Of a stretch of DNA of 64,000 nt, positions 1 to 11,159 are shown piece after piece (within the stretch, counting starts at the first letter, position 1; each line of letters opens with the position of its first letter). Source of the DNA: Halictus rubicundus. Its lineage: Eukaryota > Arthropoda > Insecta > Hymenoptera > Halictidae. The notes under the pieces were generated by a model. The model did not search any database. It was not told the DNA's origin and saw nothing but the letters and a program-made list of their open reading frames with translations. A program made the position numbers and the translations under genes. The stretch is taken from the NCBI RefSeq assembly GCF_050948215.1, contig NC_135165.1, positions 6,856,501 to 6,920,500 on the forward strand, read 5' to 3'.

Positions 1-565
1 TAAGTCCTACAATTTCGTTATGATACTCAACAATTATTTCTTGGGTCCTACATTTTTTCAACAGCCTCAGTAATTGTTTCTTGGGTTCTACAATTTGTTC
101 ACGAGCTCCGAGATTGTTTCTTGGATACTACAATTTTTTTATGAATCTCAACAATTGTTTCTTGGGTCGTACAATTTTTTCTGAATCTCAGCCACTGTTT
201 CTTCATTCCAAAATTCTTTTCACGAGCTTAAAAATTGTTTCTTGGGTTCTACAATTTTTTCACGAATCTCAACAATTGTTTCTTGGGTCCTACAATTTTT
301 TTATGAATTTCAGCACTGTTTCTTAGGTCCAAAATTCTTTGCGTGAGCTTCACAGTTGTTTCTGAAATCCTACTATTTCCTTACGATACTCAACAATTAT
401 TTCTTGGGTCCTACAATTTTTTAACCAGCCTCAATAATTGTTTCTTGGGTTCTACAATTTTTCCACGAGCTCCGAGATTGTTTTTTGGGTACTAAAATTT
501 TTTTATGAATCTCAACCATTGTTTCTTGGGTCGTACAATTTTTTCGTGACCGCTTTAATTTATGT
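1..565. repeat. 40-bp minisatellite, array A
   Basis: About 14 diverged copies of a roughly 40-bp unit, recognisable by the core ATTGTTTCTTGGGT followed by CCTACAATTTTTT and CACGARTCTCAACA. Spacing between cores is 39-41 bp. Bases 22-160 recur at 385-525, so a block of nine units has been duplicated (shift about 363 bp). The array continues off the left edge. Short reading frames in it are by-products of the repeat. The same family returns at 5075-5410. Confidence 0.85.
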
Positions 566-2766
566 CGTGAGTTCAAACGTTTTATTCATTGAATGGAGAG
601 GTTCAGAAAAATCCTGCAGGTTGCATAACCGCTAATGAAGCATTAACGTAGTCGCTATCCACGAAGGATCAATTGCTAATCCGCAAGATGCCCCGCGACC
701 GCAATCGACGGAGAGTGTCGTGCTATTCGAAACGCGCGAGGAATTTTCGAGCGCGTTCGACCGTCGATGAGACGGCGTTTGTGAAGCTTATTCCGCCAAA
801 GGGATTCGTTCTGCTTTTGTGCAAATCTAACCTGTTCACGTTAGGCGTGTTTAAGCCGTATACACCGTTCGAGTAAATTTGCAGTTTGACACCAAAGCTT
901 TGTCAACTTCCATCCAGTTTAATAGGGATAGAATTATTCTATTAATGCAACGATTTTCATGAACTGCGCGAGACCAACAGAGAACTGTTTTTAGCCGACG
1001 TTACTGTTTATTGTGCTAAATATCTGCTCCTCTTCTTCTTTTGTGGTAACGGGTCGAACATGAATACACCTCGCTCCTACACAATCTTGAATAGCCCGTG
1101 TACTCCCATTGTGTTTTGCGTAATGCGAGCTCTGGGCAATAACGATGTTATTACAATAACAATGATTATAATGAATCTTTAGAACAATTAAGAGTGCAAA
1201 GCCTTGCATATTTGTGTTCGTGTGCGAGTCTTTTGTTCCATTTTTGATCAGTCGCACAATACATTCTTTTTTGTCGTGCCTAATGATTTTAATCCTCTCT
1301 GTACAGATCTTCGTCTCTGATAAATTATAACGTTTACTCATTTAAAACAATTTTATATTATTAATTTTATGGACTTCTCGTGGTTTGACAGTCAAAGTGT
1401 TAAAGCCGCTACCTTCATCACCAGACTGCGGACTTTATGCACTTATGGCACAAATGGGTAGGTGCAATTTGAGGGAGCACAAAGATGGAAAGCATTTGAG
1501 AATGTAGATGTATTATTTCTAGCTTTTTGGAGTTATCACGGAAGAAAAATAATTTGTTTATTTCGCATACAGATCCACAGTCTATTCATCACCCTTTTCA
1601 ACCTCGTCATTAAGTGAAATTGACAGACCATAACGCTGCGTGCAACAAAACCGCGACGCGCCTTCTGTGCGTGCGTCGAGTCACTGTATCACTCCATTAG
1701 CATGGGAATTATAATATTTGCATATGCGAGTGTGTCATTGGTTCGCGTCGCTCGAGGATAAACGCGTTTTAGCGTGGAAGCGTGCTGACGCGGTTCGATC
1801 CCGAAAAGCCATAAGCTGGCCCGGGGCGAGCATTCGGCGTCTTTCGTTTCCGGGGCGTTCATTATTTTCGCGGGTTTGCGTTTATCGACGCTGGCCTAGA
1901 AACAACGGTGTCGCGCGGCTCTCTTATCCAATTACCAGCTGAAAATCTGCTATCGGAAGTGTTCATCGGTCGCTAATTACCGAGATAATGGGGAACCGAA
2001 ACGGCTGAAACGCCGCGGCGCGGTGCGGCGGCCTCGGGCCAGATCGGGCCGCCCCCCCCCCCCCCTCGCCGATAAACGGCCTCCTTAACGATCCGAGGTC
2101 AGATGTCCCGATTTACCGACTACCCGTGGAGACTTGCAGCCGAACTTTGTCGTCGCCAGCGAGCTGGCAAATTCTTAGAGTGTCCTCCAGCACGCGATAA
2201 GACCAGTCGACGAACAGATATACTGCCACAGCGAAAATAATTATCGAGTTGGCCCATACTTAATTAAGTTTGCTCACGGCAACCCCTATCGCGGTACACG
2301 TTAGATGAACGAGCCCGAGATTTTAACACCTCCTCGCTGTTGGATCAGGCGTGTGAAATATTCACCGAATCAGTTAGAACCTCTCCTTCACAAGATAAAA
2401 GTTCCACTGGTCTGTAATGGTTATTAATCTTCCACGAAATCATTTACAACCACCCCTTCAACCCTCGGAGAGATGACTGGCGAAGCCAATAATAAATTTC
2501 AATTTAAAACAAAGTTCCAATGACCAATTGTGATCCAACAGATCCAAAAATATGTACTGAGTCGTTTATGCCCAGAGCTATCCTTTTTTTAACTGCTGTC
2601 GGCTTCCAAAAGGTCTGGAAAAATTCTGGGGTACTTATTCAAGGCTCTACTTTAATGCTGTTATCAATAAATAATAACAATTTTACGGATTAAATTAAAA
2701 AAGAATAAGGGCACCCCTCCCTTTCACTCGAAAGTTTCGGCTAGACATAAACCAGCCAGTATGCCC
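566..2766. other. Intronic or upstream segment, no gene seen
   Basis: Mixed-composition DNA with no frame I can support. It contains a 14-base C run at 2052-2065 inside a CpG-rich block (1620-2330). One end of the GACTGCGGA-type MITE lies near 1424-1480 (ACTGCGGACTTTATGCA). If kon has a leader exon inside this window it could lie here, but I found no convincing signal-peptide frame ending in a phase-1 donor. Confidence 0.5.
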
Positions 2767-3276
2767 CACAGTGGGCAATTTGGACAAAATCGGATTCAAA
2801 ATCAAGGAACTTTCGATAGGAATGAGGTAGAGCGATGCAATTTTTTGGAAATGAAAGCTGCAACTTTGTAGAATATGGGAGAAATAGAGAGATTGTGGTA
2901 CGAACGTTTTTTAACCTCGAGAAAATTCGTTAAACGCGCACAAATTTAAGAAAATTTTAGTTTTTCCAATACCACGCGCGGAAAAAATTTTTTTTTAACA
3001 TGCTGTACATCATTTCCCATAGATTTTTTCACGCTGATTTCAAATCTGGTCTCAAAATTTGTCTACGACCTCAGGATTTTGCAAAAAATAGATTTTTGTG
3101 ACAAAAACTAATGAAGTCATTTTTTCGTTGAAATGATTGGATGGTAATAATCTCCCTATTTTTCCCATATTCTACAAAGTTGCTGCTTTCATTTCCAAAA
3201 AATTGCATCGCTCTACCTCATTCCTATCGAAAGTTCCTTGATTTTGACTCCGATTTTGTCCAAATTGCCCACTGTG
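2767..3276. mobile_element. Non-autonomous Transib element (MITE)
   Basis: The 510-bp element starts CACAGTGGGCAATTTGG and ends with its inverse complement. It is flanked by a perfect 5-bp duplication, TGCCC (2762-2766 and 3277-3281). The left about 375 bp matches the left end of the coding copy at 41113-42524, and the right about 130 bp matches that copy's right end. It is therefore a simple internal-deletion derivative of the same family. The RAG-like heptamer CACAGTG at both ends plus a 5-bp duplication is diagnostic of Transib. Confidence 0.88.
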
Positions 3277-3281
3277 TGCCC

Positions 3282-4025
3282 CTAGGAGAGTTACAGAACA
3301 TTTTCATAGCACATCATCGTACGTGTCAAGAGCTCCCACGATTTTTCCCAGGCGAGGTCGATTGTTCAGATTCGTCCCGAGAATGAATCGTCGGGATCGG
3401 TTTCATCGGCACGCGAGTCACGTACGGACAGAAAGTTAAGTTCCCGGTTAAGACGTCGGAACGAAGTACCTGAGGAGGTTTCTTCCCCCGGCTCCACACC
3501 ATGGACACTGCAGTTCCCTGTTACGGCCGGCTCGGAATCCTGTGATTAGTTTCCACGGTGTAGTCATACTTTTTTCCAAGTTTCTCAATCCGCCGAGAGG
3601 GAAACATTTGACCGCGTCTCGGCGAGCAGAATCGCCGGGGCGAACGACGATCGCGATGACAGCAGTTGCGCAGCGCGAAGAGATCTCGTTCTTTACGCTT
3701 ATTATTCGCGCTTACAATTATCCGCTCACTGCCGTGATTTGCGTTCTTACCTTCTGGGACTGCGGTCGCGTCCGCGACTTCGCCGTTTGCAACTCGGAAG
3801 ACCCGAGTGGTCGGTGAACCGAAAAAATATTCAGCGAACAGACGTTTCCTAGAAACCTCGCGGCATTTTCTTCGCGAAAGCAAGAATTAGAACTTCGTCG
3901 TTAATTATTTCCTCGTACAAGAAGAAAATCTACTATTTGTTTCCCAATGTCTACAGTTACTGCGCCAACAATGACCGTGGAAGAACGAAACTGTATTTCG
4001 ATTTTCTATTGACGGAGAAATCAAT
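3282..4025. other. Intronic segment, no gene seen
   Basis: CpG-rich sequence. Overlapping frames of 60-120 codons on both strands look like a by-product of high GC, with no domain, splice signal or repeat I recognise. Confidence 0.5.
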
Positions 4026-4027
4026 TA

Positions 4028-5059
4028 GGGGGAGTTCCCCTAAAACCGGACGGCACCTAGAACCGGACAGTAGCGATATCTTTAAGATTTGAAATGCAAT
4101 GCGATCGTCATTTCACGTGAGCAGTAGTGGGGATAGATCCAAGCACAATCAGGTTTCGACACATTCCAGTCGCACGTGCATAGTACAAGCTAGTGTATCA
4201 TACAAATTATAAAGTGTTACATCTATCAATTTTGGTTAGTAGAAAAACTTATGAGTGGCATTATTATGTCTTTTGGTAAGTAGTTTTTTTAATTACCTCT
4301 GTATTTTGTATATACGGTGCACTGGTTGATACAAAAAATAATTTTTTTTATGGCTTCGGTGTCCCCTGGTTCCGGACAGATCATTGTCCCCTATCGCCGG
4401 ACAATACAAATCTGAATTTTACTTATTCATATACGTATTAATAATAATTGAGGAAGGATAATAATTGGGAAGTAATTGTTATTATTTTGTTTTCAGTGGT
4501 TAAAAATCACTTAAAAAAATTTTTTTAATAATTAAAAAAATAAATAAATAAATAAATGACCGAGGAGAAAGAAAACAAAAAGAGGATGACAGAACAAATA
4601 AAAAATTCGGGAAATAAGCGTAAGACAACCAGAACATTAAACCTACGAGAGTCAAACTTGAAAACCAGTTGCGTGGTTTGTTTAGAAAGCAATGAAGAAG
4701 ACTGGATTCAGTGTTTTAGCTGCAAAAAATGGGCACATGAAGCTTGTGCCGATATCCCGGAATGTGCAGATAACTATGTTTGTGATCGCTGTACATTATT
4801 TTGAAACTATTTTTAAGCTACATTCTCAATGTATGTAATGTCCGGTACTAGGGGACACTTTACGAACTGTGCAAATTCTATACCAAACTTCAATCAAAGT
4901 TTTAATTAATTGTTAGAATAAAATTATTTCTTTTCTTGGTTTCTACTGATTGATAATGCTGTTAAGTTATAAATAGAATGGTATAGAAGACATGAAATAT
5001 TTTATTCTTTTATTTATTTAAGAAAAACCTTAAGTGTCCGGTACTAGGGGAACTCCCCC
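4028..5059 (+). mobile_element. pogo/Tc1-like DNA transposon, PHD-finger remnant
   Basis: Terminal inverted repeats begin GGGGGAGTTCCCCTA and continue into ACCGGACA-type sequence. The element is flanked by TA on both sides (4026-4027 and 5060-5061), the Tc1/mariner/pogo target. At 1032 bp it is too short for a full transposase. It keeps an apparent 5' exon (ATG 4251 to a TTTTG/GTAAGT donor after 4275), an acceptor TTTTCAG ending at 4496, and the PHD frame at 4556-4804. No DDE catalytic core is visible, so I read it as internally deleted. Confidence 0.75.
4556..4804 (+). CDS. PHD zinc finger, C-terminal remnant of transposon protein
   Basis: An 82-codon frame. Residues 1-30 are lysine- and arginine-rich. 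Residues about 38-80 form a PHD finger with Cys4-His-Cys3 spacing: CVVC, then the W-I-Q-C-F-S-C block, then W-A-H-E-A-C, then the C-D-R-C pair just before the stop. This type of PHD finger commonly sits at the C-terminus of pogo/jerky and piggyBac transposases in insects, where a chromatin-binding role is assumed. The frame lies inside a TA-flanked element and downstream of a plausible 3' splice site (4496). The ATG at 4556 may not be a true start. If 4275 is spliced to 4497 the joined frame ends after about ten codons, so a working protein is unlikely. Confidence 0.6.
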   Translation: MTEEKENKKRMTEQIKNSGNKRKTTRTLNLRESNLKTSCVVCLESNEEDWIQCFSCKKWAHEACADIPECADNYVCDRCTLF

Positions 5060-5074
5060 TAATCTTCTAAAAAT

Positions 5075-5410
5075 TTGGATTCAACGAGTTCAAAATTGTT
5101 TCGTGAATCCTATCATTTTTTCACGAGCTTCAAAGTTGTCTCCTAAGTCCTACAATTTTTCTCGTGATTGCCTACTAACTGTTTTTTGAGACCCATATTT
5201 TTTCGCGAGTCTTAAAAATTGTCTCATCAGACCTACATATTTTTACAAGCCTCAACAATCGTTTTTGGGTCTTAACATTTTGTCACAAGCCTTGGAAATT
5301 GTTTTTAGGATCTTTACACTTTTTTCACGAGTCTCAACAATTGTTTCTGTGTTCTAACATTTTTCGCGAGCCTCGGTAATTGTTTTTTGAACTGTACAAT
5401 TTCTTCACGA
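5075..5410. repeat. 40-bp minisatellite, array B
   Basis: About eight diverged copies of the same roughly 40-bp unit as at 1-565 (ATTGTTT...CCTACA...TTTTTTCACGAG). It directly follows the pogo-like element. Arrays A and B may once have been one locus. Confidence 0.75.
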
Positions 5411-6129
5411 ATTTACGATGTGTACAAGAAACAGCCCGATTCTCAGCATTGAATAGCGCGGCTTGTCAAAGCATAACCGATCGTCGCAGAATCACAATAT
5501 CTCTCATTAGCGTGTGCATCCCGGCGTATCGAGTGCATCGGTTCCGTCGGTGGCCGGTAGCAACGCGGCCGGGAAAGAGGAGAACGGGGGTAAAAAAGAA
5601 TCGTGCAGAAGAAGACGATTGAAAGGCCCGGGCGAGACCGATGAATGGGCGACTTCAACTCCTTCAAACGACCGGTGAAGAAGAGATCTCGCATCAGACA
5701 CCGTACCGAGAAATCGGAACACGCTCGAGAAGCTTCTCCGGGCCGCGGGACCGGCAAACTTCGCCTCGGAGTTTATTTCCCAGCGGCGTGTAAATGATCT
5801 AAGAACGCGTTCGGGTACGTGGAACAACCGCCGCGGGTCATTAGGCGCGAACAATCCTCTTTTTCTCCGGCTATCTCGCTTCGGGGAGGATCCTCGTTGA
5901 GGAACACCGTTCCTGGAATCTGCGTGGGAGACATTAACGCCCACGCCATTCACCTGGCCGTTCAATCGCCGCGCTTCTCCTCTCGAACGTGAACGTATTA
6001 CGCGAGTTTACAACGATTTTTAACACCCGCCCCAATCGGATTAAATCGTCAGCTGGCCCGGACAGCTTTCACCGAGTTTTGTCGGTGGACGAATTTTTTC
6101 AAAATTTCAACAATCCCCCGTTTTTTCCC
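5411..6129. other. CpG-rich intronic segment
   Basis: No gene supported. A 152-codon minus-strand frame (5507-5965) overlaps other long frames and shows no domain, so I treat it as a composition effect. Confidence 0.5.
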
Positions 6130-6765
6130 GGAAATTTTTATAATGACACCCTTCGATGTTTGGTCGTCATTAACGTAAGATACGTCACATCCACAATTTA
6201 CTAATATTATATTCGTATTTTTTAAAAATGCGACGTTATAACTAGGGTCTTTATGCAAAACAAAAATTGTTTGCATCAATTGCAAAAAGTAGGAGCCAAA
6301 TAGGAATCTTTTAATTCTAATAACCTGAATGCTTGACATTTTTATAATGCAATACGAATCGATGTTTGGTCGTGATTAACGCGTTCACTACGAGCGTCAC
6401 AGATACGTCACATCCACAATTTATTAATATTATATTCGTACTTTTTTTTAATGTGACGTTATAACTGGGATCTTTCTGCAAAACAAAAATTGTTTGCATT
6501 AATTACAAAAAGTAGGAGCCAAATAGGAATCTTCTAATTCTAATAACCTGAATGCTTGACATTTTTATAATGCAATGCGAATCGATGTTTGGTCGTCATT
6601 AACGCGTTCACTACGAGCGTCACAGATACGTCACATCCACAATTTACTAATATTATATTCGTATTTTTTAAAAATGCGACGTTATAACTAGGGTCTTTAT
6701 GCAAAACAAAAATTGTTTGCATCAATTGCAAAAAGTAGGAGCCAAATAGGAATCTTATTATATTT
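6130..6765 (-). repeat. Tandem 223-bp repeat of a MITE
   Basis: Two full copies and one partial copy of a unit containing GCGTTCACTACGAGCGTCAC, AATATTATATTCGTA, and a MITE end (GGGTCTTTATGCAAAAC ... AATTGCAAAAAGTAGGAGCC). Copies start near 6130 (with a short internal deletion), 6330 and 6553, spaced 223 bp. Minus-strand frames of about 60 residues are preserved because the copies are nearly identical. An inverted copy lies at 9372-9600. Confidence 0.85.
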
Positions 6766-7740
6766 TACAACTTGATATATTTTACAAAATGTTTTCAACC
6801 CAGTTCCGGGGTTGTTTTCACCCCTTTAATACGAACGATGGAAAAATGCGTCATACATTTTTCTAAATATCTCTGGCATAGATTTCATTAAAATCAGCTT
6901 GTACAGTTTGAACACACCCCCTTTGTTAGTTACAAAGTTAAATTAATTAATTCTTTGTTGATCTGCAAGCGTTCTCCGAGAAACGGTCCAGTCAGCTCTA
7001 ATTTCAAAGTATTGCAAATAGACTCGAAATATTACCGGTTTCGTAGGTCCTCGGCTATCTCCCGTGTACTTCGAAACTGTTCGTGAAACTTTAAACGCGT
7101 TTCCCCGGGAACGAGATTTTTGTAATTGGATGACATGATATCTCAAAAAGCAATCATCCAATTTACTTAAAACTTGCTTGCAGATAGCTTCGCGGGATGT
7201 CTATTTATCCTTGGAATGCAGAGCGCGTATTTGCAAGATTGTGATTTTAAAAACGAGCATAGTTTTTTCCAATGGACGCTCCAATTACTTATGGCGTGTA
7301 GAAAAACGTTTTCTACGAAATTCCTACAGTTTTACTACTGTGTAGCGATAACTCTGTAAAAGTATGATACAATAGTTTCGGCAACGGAATCCTGTATTTC
7401 ATTTGCCAGCGCACAATAGTAAGTTTTCGACCATATTTATGCCCCTCGGCTGCACAGCGTTGTATTTCTACCGTTTTTGAAGTGTCTACCACCACTCACA
7501 GCCAGGTGGCAACGAAAAATTCTGAGTTCTCCGGCTGCAAAAGCCGGCGGTGAAAAAACACAATTTGAAAACGGCGTGTTTAACGTGCTGGCCCTTTTTG
7601 AGTCCTTTAAACGTATTGTTCCGTTGATTATTACCTCAACGTTGTGAAAATGGTTTGAGAATAGTCTCTCAATATCAATGGAGATTATTCCGCAAAGGGT
7701 TTCAGCGAATTTATACAAAAATCAAACTATATTATCATTA

Positions 7741-7938
7741 GACTGCGAATTTCATGCAAAATAGAAATTGTCAACGTCAATTTCGAAAAAACAGTAGCCA
7801 CGGTGAAAATTCATTCTCTCTGTAGTAATTGTTAATGAGTTGAAAATAATATATTAGTGTTCCTAAATTCCCTGAATCCTCGTGCTATTTTAAATTGCGC
7901 CAGCACGTTCTGTTATAAATGCATAAAACCCGCAGTCC
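7741..7938. mobile_element. MITE, GACTGCGGA-type termini
   Basis: Starts GACTGCGAATTTCATGCA next to TA (7739-7740) and ends TGCATAAAACCCGCAGTC. It is about 200 bp, non-coding, and the same family as 10703-10910 and 57060-57256. Confidence 0.65.
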
Positions 7939-8737
7939 ATTTATAACAAAAGCGTGTAAGTGAGATGTGGACTTATTGTGCTATTTTCAATTTACTAAAA
8001 CTGTTAACAGAAGCAAGACAATTTTGGCTTCTGTTTCATGCAGTTGACGTGGCAAATTTTTATTTCGCATAAAGATCCGCAGTCTGGTTAACATTCACTT
8101 AAATTTATGTTATGAAAACATAATCCGCGATTGTTGAAAATGCATGGATGAATTCACGGGGAATTATTCGATACAATTTATTTCTTTGTATAATAAAAAT
8201 CGCTAGAAATCAGACTAAATTCGTTCCAGTTATTTTGATGAAGCAACGTGAAACAGTGGTTTTCAATGCCTCACAGATCTAGCGTTAATCGGATAGACGT
8301 AATTAAACAGTAACAGCACCATTTACCATCCAATTAATACCCACCAGAATGCTCGTTTTTAAATTAGCTATTGCGGTGGCCCGTGGCAGACAAGTAGTTT
8401 CGAAATCGCGTGATACAACGCGACAGCGACAAATTCATTTGCTCGTCTACGGTGTTTAATAACAACTCCACGCAGCGAATGATAATTTTCGCGATCCTAA
8501 TTTAATGTCCACGTTGCCACAGGAACGTTTAGAGCATCGGCGTCTTACGTTAACGCGCGCGACAGAAAACAGGTAATTTCGCGATACCTGCGGGCTGGCG
8601 GAGTACCTCGAGATGAATTTCACCGCTGTTTCGCGTAACAGGGCGAAGGGCTTTGATAAACGAGCCGCGTTCACCGCAAAGGACGGACGCGAGCATCCAG
8701 AAACGAATCCTACGTGTCTCTATAACGTAGAGAAGCG

Positions 8738-8740
<3 letters not shown>

Positions 8741-8794
<54 letters not shown>
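8741..8794 (+). repeat. (GA)n microsatellite
   Basis: Near-perfect GA dinucleotide tract of about 54 bp. Confidence 0.97.
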
Positions 8795-8796
<2 letters not shown>

Positions 8797-9371
8797 TCCG
8801 CCCCTCCTTATTTGCTTACCGTGACCGACCTCTCGCAGACCCGCGCGCAATTTTTTTCCGCGATTCCTTGCCCCTAATGAACGCGCTATGCGCACGAATT
8901 ACACACGACAGTTCCAGCCGGTCCTCTACGAGGCCATCAAACATTCCCCCGTTGTTAACGTACCGCGCCATTGTCAAATCAACCAAGCTCGCCTTTGTAA
9001 TTTACAACACGCGTCTCGGCGGGCTCTGCGAAATATCGACCGTCCGAAAAAAGGAACAATTCTAAACAGCCGCGGCTCGGAAAGCTCGCTTCGAACGAGG
9101 TAACTTATTTTCACTGAAAAGTTGACCTACCGCCTAGAGGATTCCGTAGGATCCAAGCGATTTGTTCAACTGTTTTAACACTCTTGACTTTTCAGATAGA
9201 TCGTCGTCTAGTACCTCAAAAACAGTTGCATCGAGGAGAACGATTCTCGCTTTAAATCAGCAAATCATGTTTCACTTATAGACTGAGGGCTTTACGCATT
9301 TGTGACGAAAGGTGCAATTTGAAACAGTAGACGGATTAAAAGATTCTCGGAATGTCAAACTTTCGGGTTAT

Positions 9372-9600
9372 TAAAATTAGGAGATTTCTATTTGGCTCCT
9401 ACTTTTTTGCAATTGATGCAAACAATTTTTGTTTTGCATAAAGACCCCAGTTATAACGTCAGATTTTTAAAAAATACGAATATAGTATTAGTCAATTGTG
9501 GATGTGACGTATCTGTGACGCTCGTAGTGAACGCGTTAATGACGACCAAACATCGATTCGCATTGCATTATAAAAATGTCAAGCTTTCAGGTTATTAGAA
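9372..9600 (+). repeat. Inverted copy of the 223-bp repeat
   Basis: Reverse complement of the unit at 6130-6765, including GTGACGCTCGTAGTGAACGC and the GTTTTGCATAAAGACCCCAG end. A 68-codon plus-strand frame (9392-9598) corresponds to the minus-strand frames in the other copies. I do not think it is a gene. Confidence 0.8.
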
Positions 9601-10116
9601 TAAGAAGAATAAGACAAACATATTCAAACTCCAAAAGCAGAACTTAATGAATCTTATCGGAGAGGTACTTCTCAGAAAAATATTCGACTCATTTTTTCAA
9701 CACCTACATTGAAGGGGTGAAAACCACCGCGGAATTGGGGGTTGAAAAGATTTTGTGAAATATCTCGGAAAGTAGAGGGCGTAGGATATTGAAATTTTCT
9801 TTAAACGGTGAGGAATTAAATGGAGGATTTAATCGCGTACAAAAATTTCGAAAGTTCTAGTGTATTGGATACCCGCGACCGGCTTTCAGTGGTCATTATC
9901 TTCGGGCGCATTTGCGAAGACGGATCGGGGAAACTTTAATCCCATCCGGTCGCTCGTTATTTAAAGGATCTGCGCCCGCCTTAAAACCTCGCGATTACTC
10001 TCTCGTTTTAAAAGTGGGTGCGGCAAAAGGTCTCGTTACTTTACACGCGGTCGGGCGACGCGACGCGCTTCAAAGGGACGGGCAAACCTGTATTTCACGC
10101 GTCGATGGCCCTGGGA

Positions 10117-10146
10117 CGAGAGAGAGAGAAAGAGAGAGAGAGAAGG
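10117..10146 (+). repeat. Purine tract (GA)n
   Basis: Imperfect GA run of about 30 bp, ending 47 bp before the first recognised kon exon. Confidence 0.85.
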
Positions 10147-10168
10147 AGAGGATCAGCACGGAAGGAAC

Positions 10169-10189
10169 AATAAATTTTTCAAATTTATT
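10169..10189 (+). promoter_or_regulatory. Hairpin abutting the kon 3' splice site
   Basis: Perfect 9-bp inverted repeat, AATAAATTT and AAATTTATT, around a 3-base TTC loop, immediately followed by GCAG/exon. It replaces most of the pyrimidine tract one would expect upstream of this acceptor, so it could affect recognition of the exon. The structure is seen; the function is inferred. Confidence 0.5.
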
Positions 10190-10193
10190 GCAG

Positions 10194-10357
10194 TGTCGTT
10201 CTACGGGGCGAGCTACATTCATCTCCCGGTCCAAGAAGCCAAGGGTGCAACCGATATCAGCTTCCGGTTCCGAACTCATCTCGCGGACGCTATGCTGCTG
10301 CTGGCCGCCGGCAAGACGGATTACTGCCTGATCAAACTCGAAGCCGGCAGATTGAAG
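10194..10357 (+). CDS. kon: CSPG4/NG2-family proteoglycan (kon-tiki), laminin-G 1 exon a
   Basis: Encodes about 54 residues forming the N-terminal strands of a laminin-G domain: S-F-Y-G-A-S-Y-I-H-L-P-V at the start, then L-L-L-L-A-A-G-K-T-D-Y and L-E-A-G-R-L-K at the end. This matches residue for residue the layout of the region just after the signal peptide in vertebrate CSPG4. The acceptor is TTATTGCAG/TG, so the first two bases complete a codon (preceding intron phase 1). The donor is TTGAAG/GTTCGT, phase 0. The family is a single-pass membrane proteoglycan. In Drosophila kon acts in muscle-to-tendon targeting and in glia. No signal peptide is present here; it should be on an earlier exon. 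Confidence 0.87.
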
Positions 10358-10702
10358 GTTCGTTTGCCCTCAATGCTTGCTTCTATTAATAGGCTTTCTG
10401 TTTTCGGGGCCCGGCTTGGTCGTTAACCAACCGCACGTCACGCGGTGCCGCATCGTCGCTCGCACAGATCGGATCGACTGCGGCGTCGATCCCGATCGAA
10501 CGGGATCGGTGCAGTCGGTGCATCCTTTTCACGCAGCTTGATGGATTACTGTTAGACTGCTGTAGCTGGATCGTGCGAATTTGATCCACGCTTTCAATGA
10601 CTACACTTTTATTCTACCGTGCCCTTTGACGTTCAATTTTTGTCTTCACTATACCATCTAGCATTTTTAAAATCTACTCCGAAAAATGGTTCCCTCTTAG
10701 GT

Positions 10703-10910
10703 TATAATTGGACTGCGGATCTCTATGCAAAGAAAAGTTGTTTACATCAATCACAAAGAACAGAAGCCGAGTAGAATAGCTCTTCTTTTCATAATTTTAA
10801 TAAGCTGAACTGTATACATTGTTCTTCCAAAATTCTTTTAGTTTTTCTACCTAGTCAAATTGCACTTACCCATTTTGGTCATAAATGCATAAAATCCGCA
10901 GTCCAGTTAT
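10703..10910. mobile_element. MITE, GACTGCGGA-type termini
   Basis: Left end TTATAATTGGACTGCGGATC; right end TGCATAAAATCCGCAGTCCA then GTTAT. The inverted termini extend about 27 bp. It is non-coding, about 208 bp. Confidence 0.8.
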
Positions 10911-11159
10911 CATTTCACACAATTTGTTTTCATATTAAGTTGTTACGTATGAAATGTCCCATTTTGTAATGCATATGTTGGAAAGCTGTTTGATCTAGAA
11001 ATACTACCATAGTACTACTGGTTTATATCATTTTAAAGTACAAAGCTGATCTTTAAGGTTCTATCTTTTTATTTGGATGTTTAATTGAAGCCTTCAAATC
11101 AAGCTCACTTCAATGCCAATCAATACTATTGTGTATTCTTTTTATATGATTGGAAAAAC

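Larger units (their letters stand above)
6766..9371. other. Intronic segment between inverted repeat copies
   Basis: Sequence at 6780-6930 (CAACCCAGTTCCGGGGTTGT region) recurs in diverged inverted form at 9680-9790, so 6130-6930 and 9372-9800 are arms of a large inverted arrangement. The interior holds a MITE (7741-7938), a loose MITE end near 8065-8085, CpG-rich DNA (8380-9110) and a GA tract. No gene supported. Confidence 0.5.

Noticed and set aside
991..1341. Minus-strand frame ending with a segment vaguely like a Harbinger nuclease (C-I-H-V-R-P-V-T-T-K-E-E-E-E)
   Set aside because: The resemblance covers about 35 residues only, key aspartates are not clear, and no element ends were found.
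5507..5965. 152-codon minus-strand frame
   Set aside because: CpG-rich composition, arginine/serine-rich, no domain, and overlapping open frames on both strands.
8613..9065. Frame of 150 codons with an R-E dipeptide run, and similar R-E or S-L runs elsewhere
   Set aside because: Direct translation of (GA)n/(CT)n microsatellites, not a coding signal.
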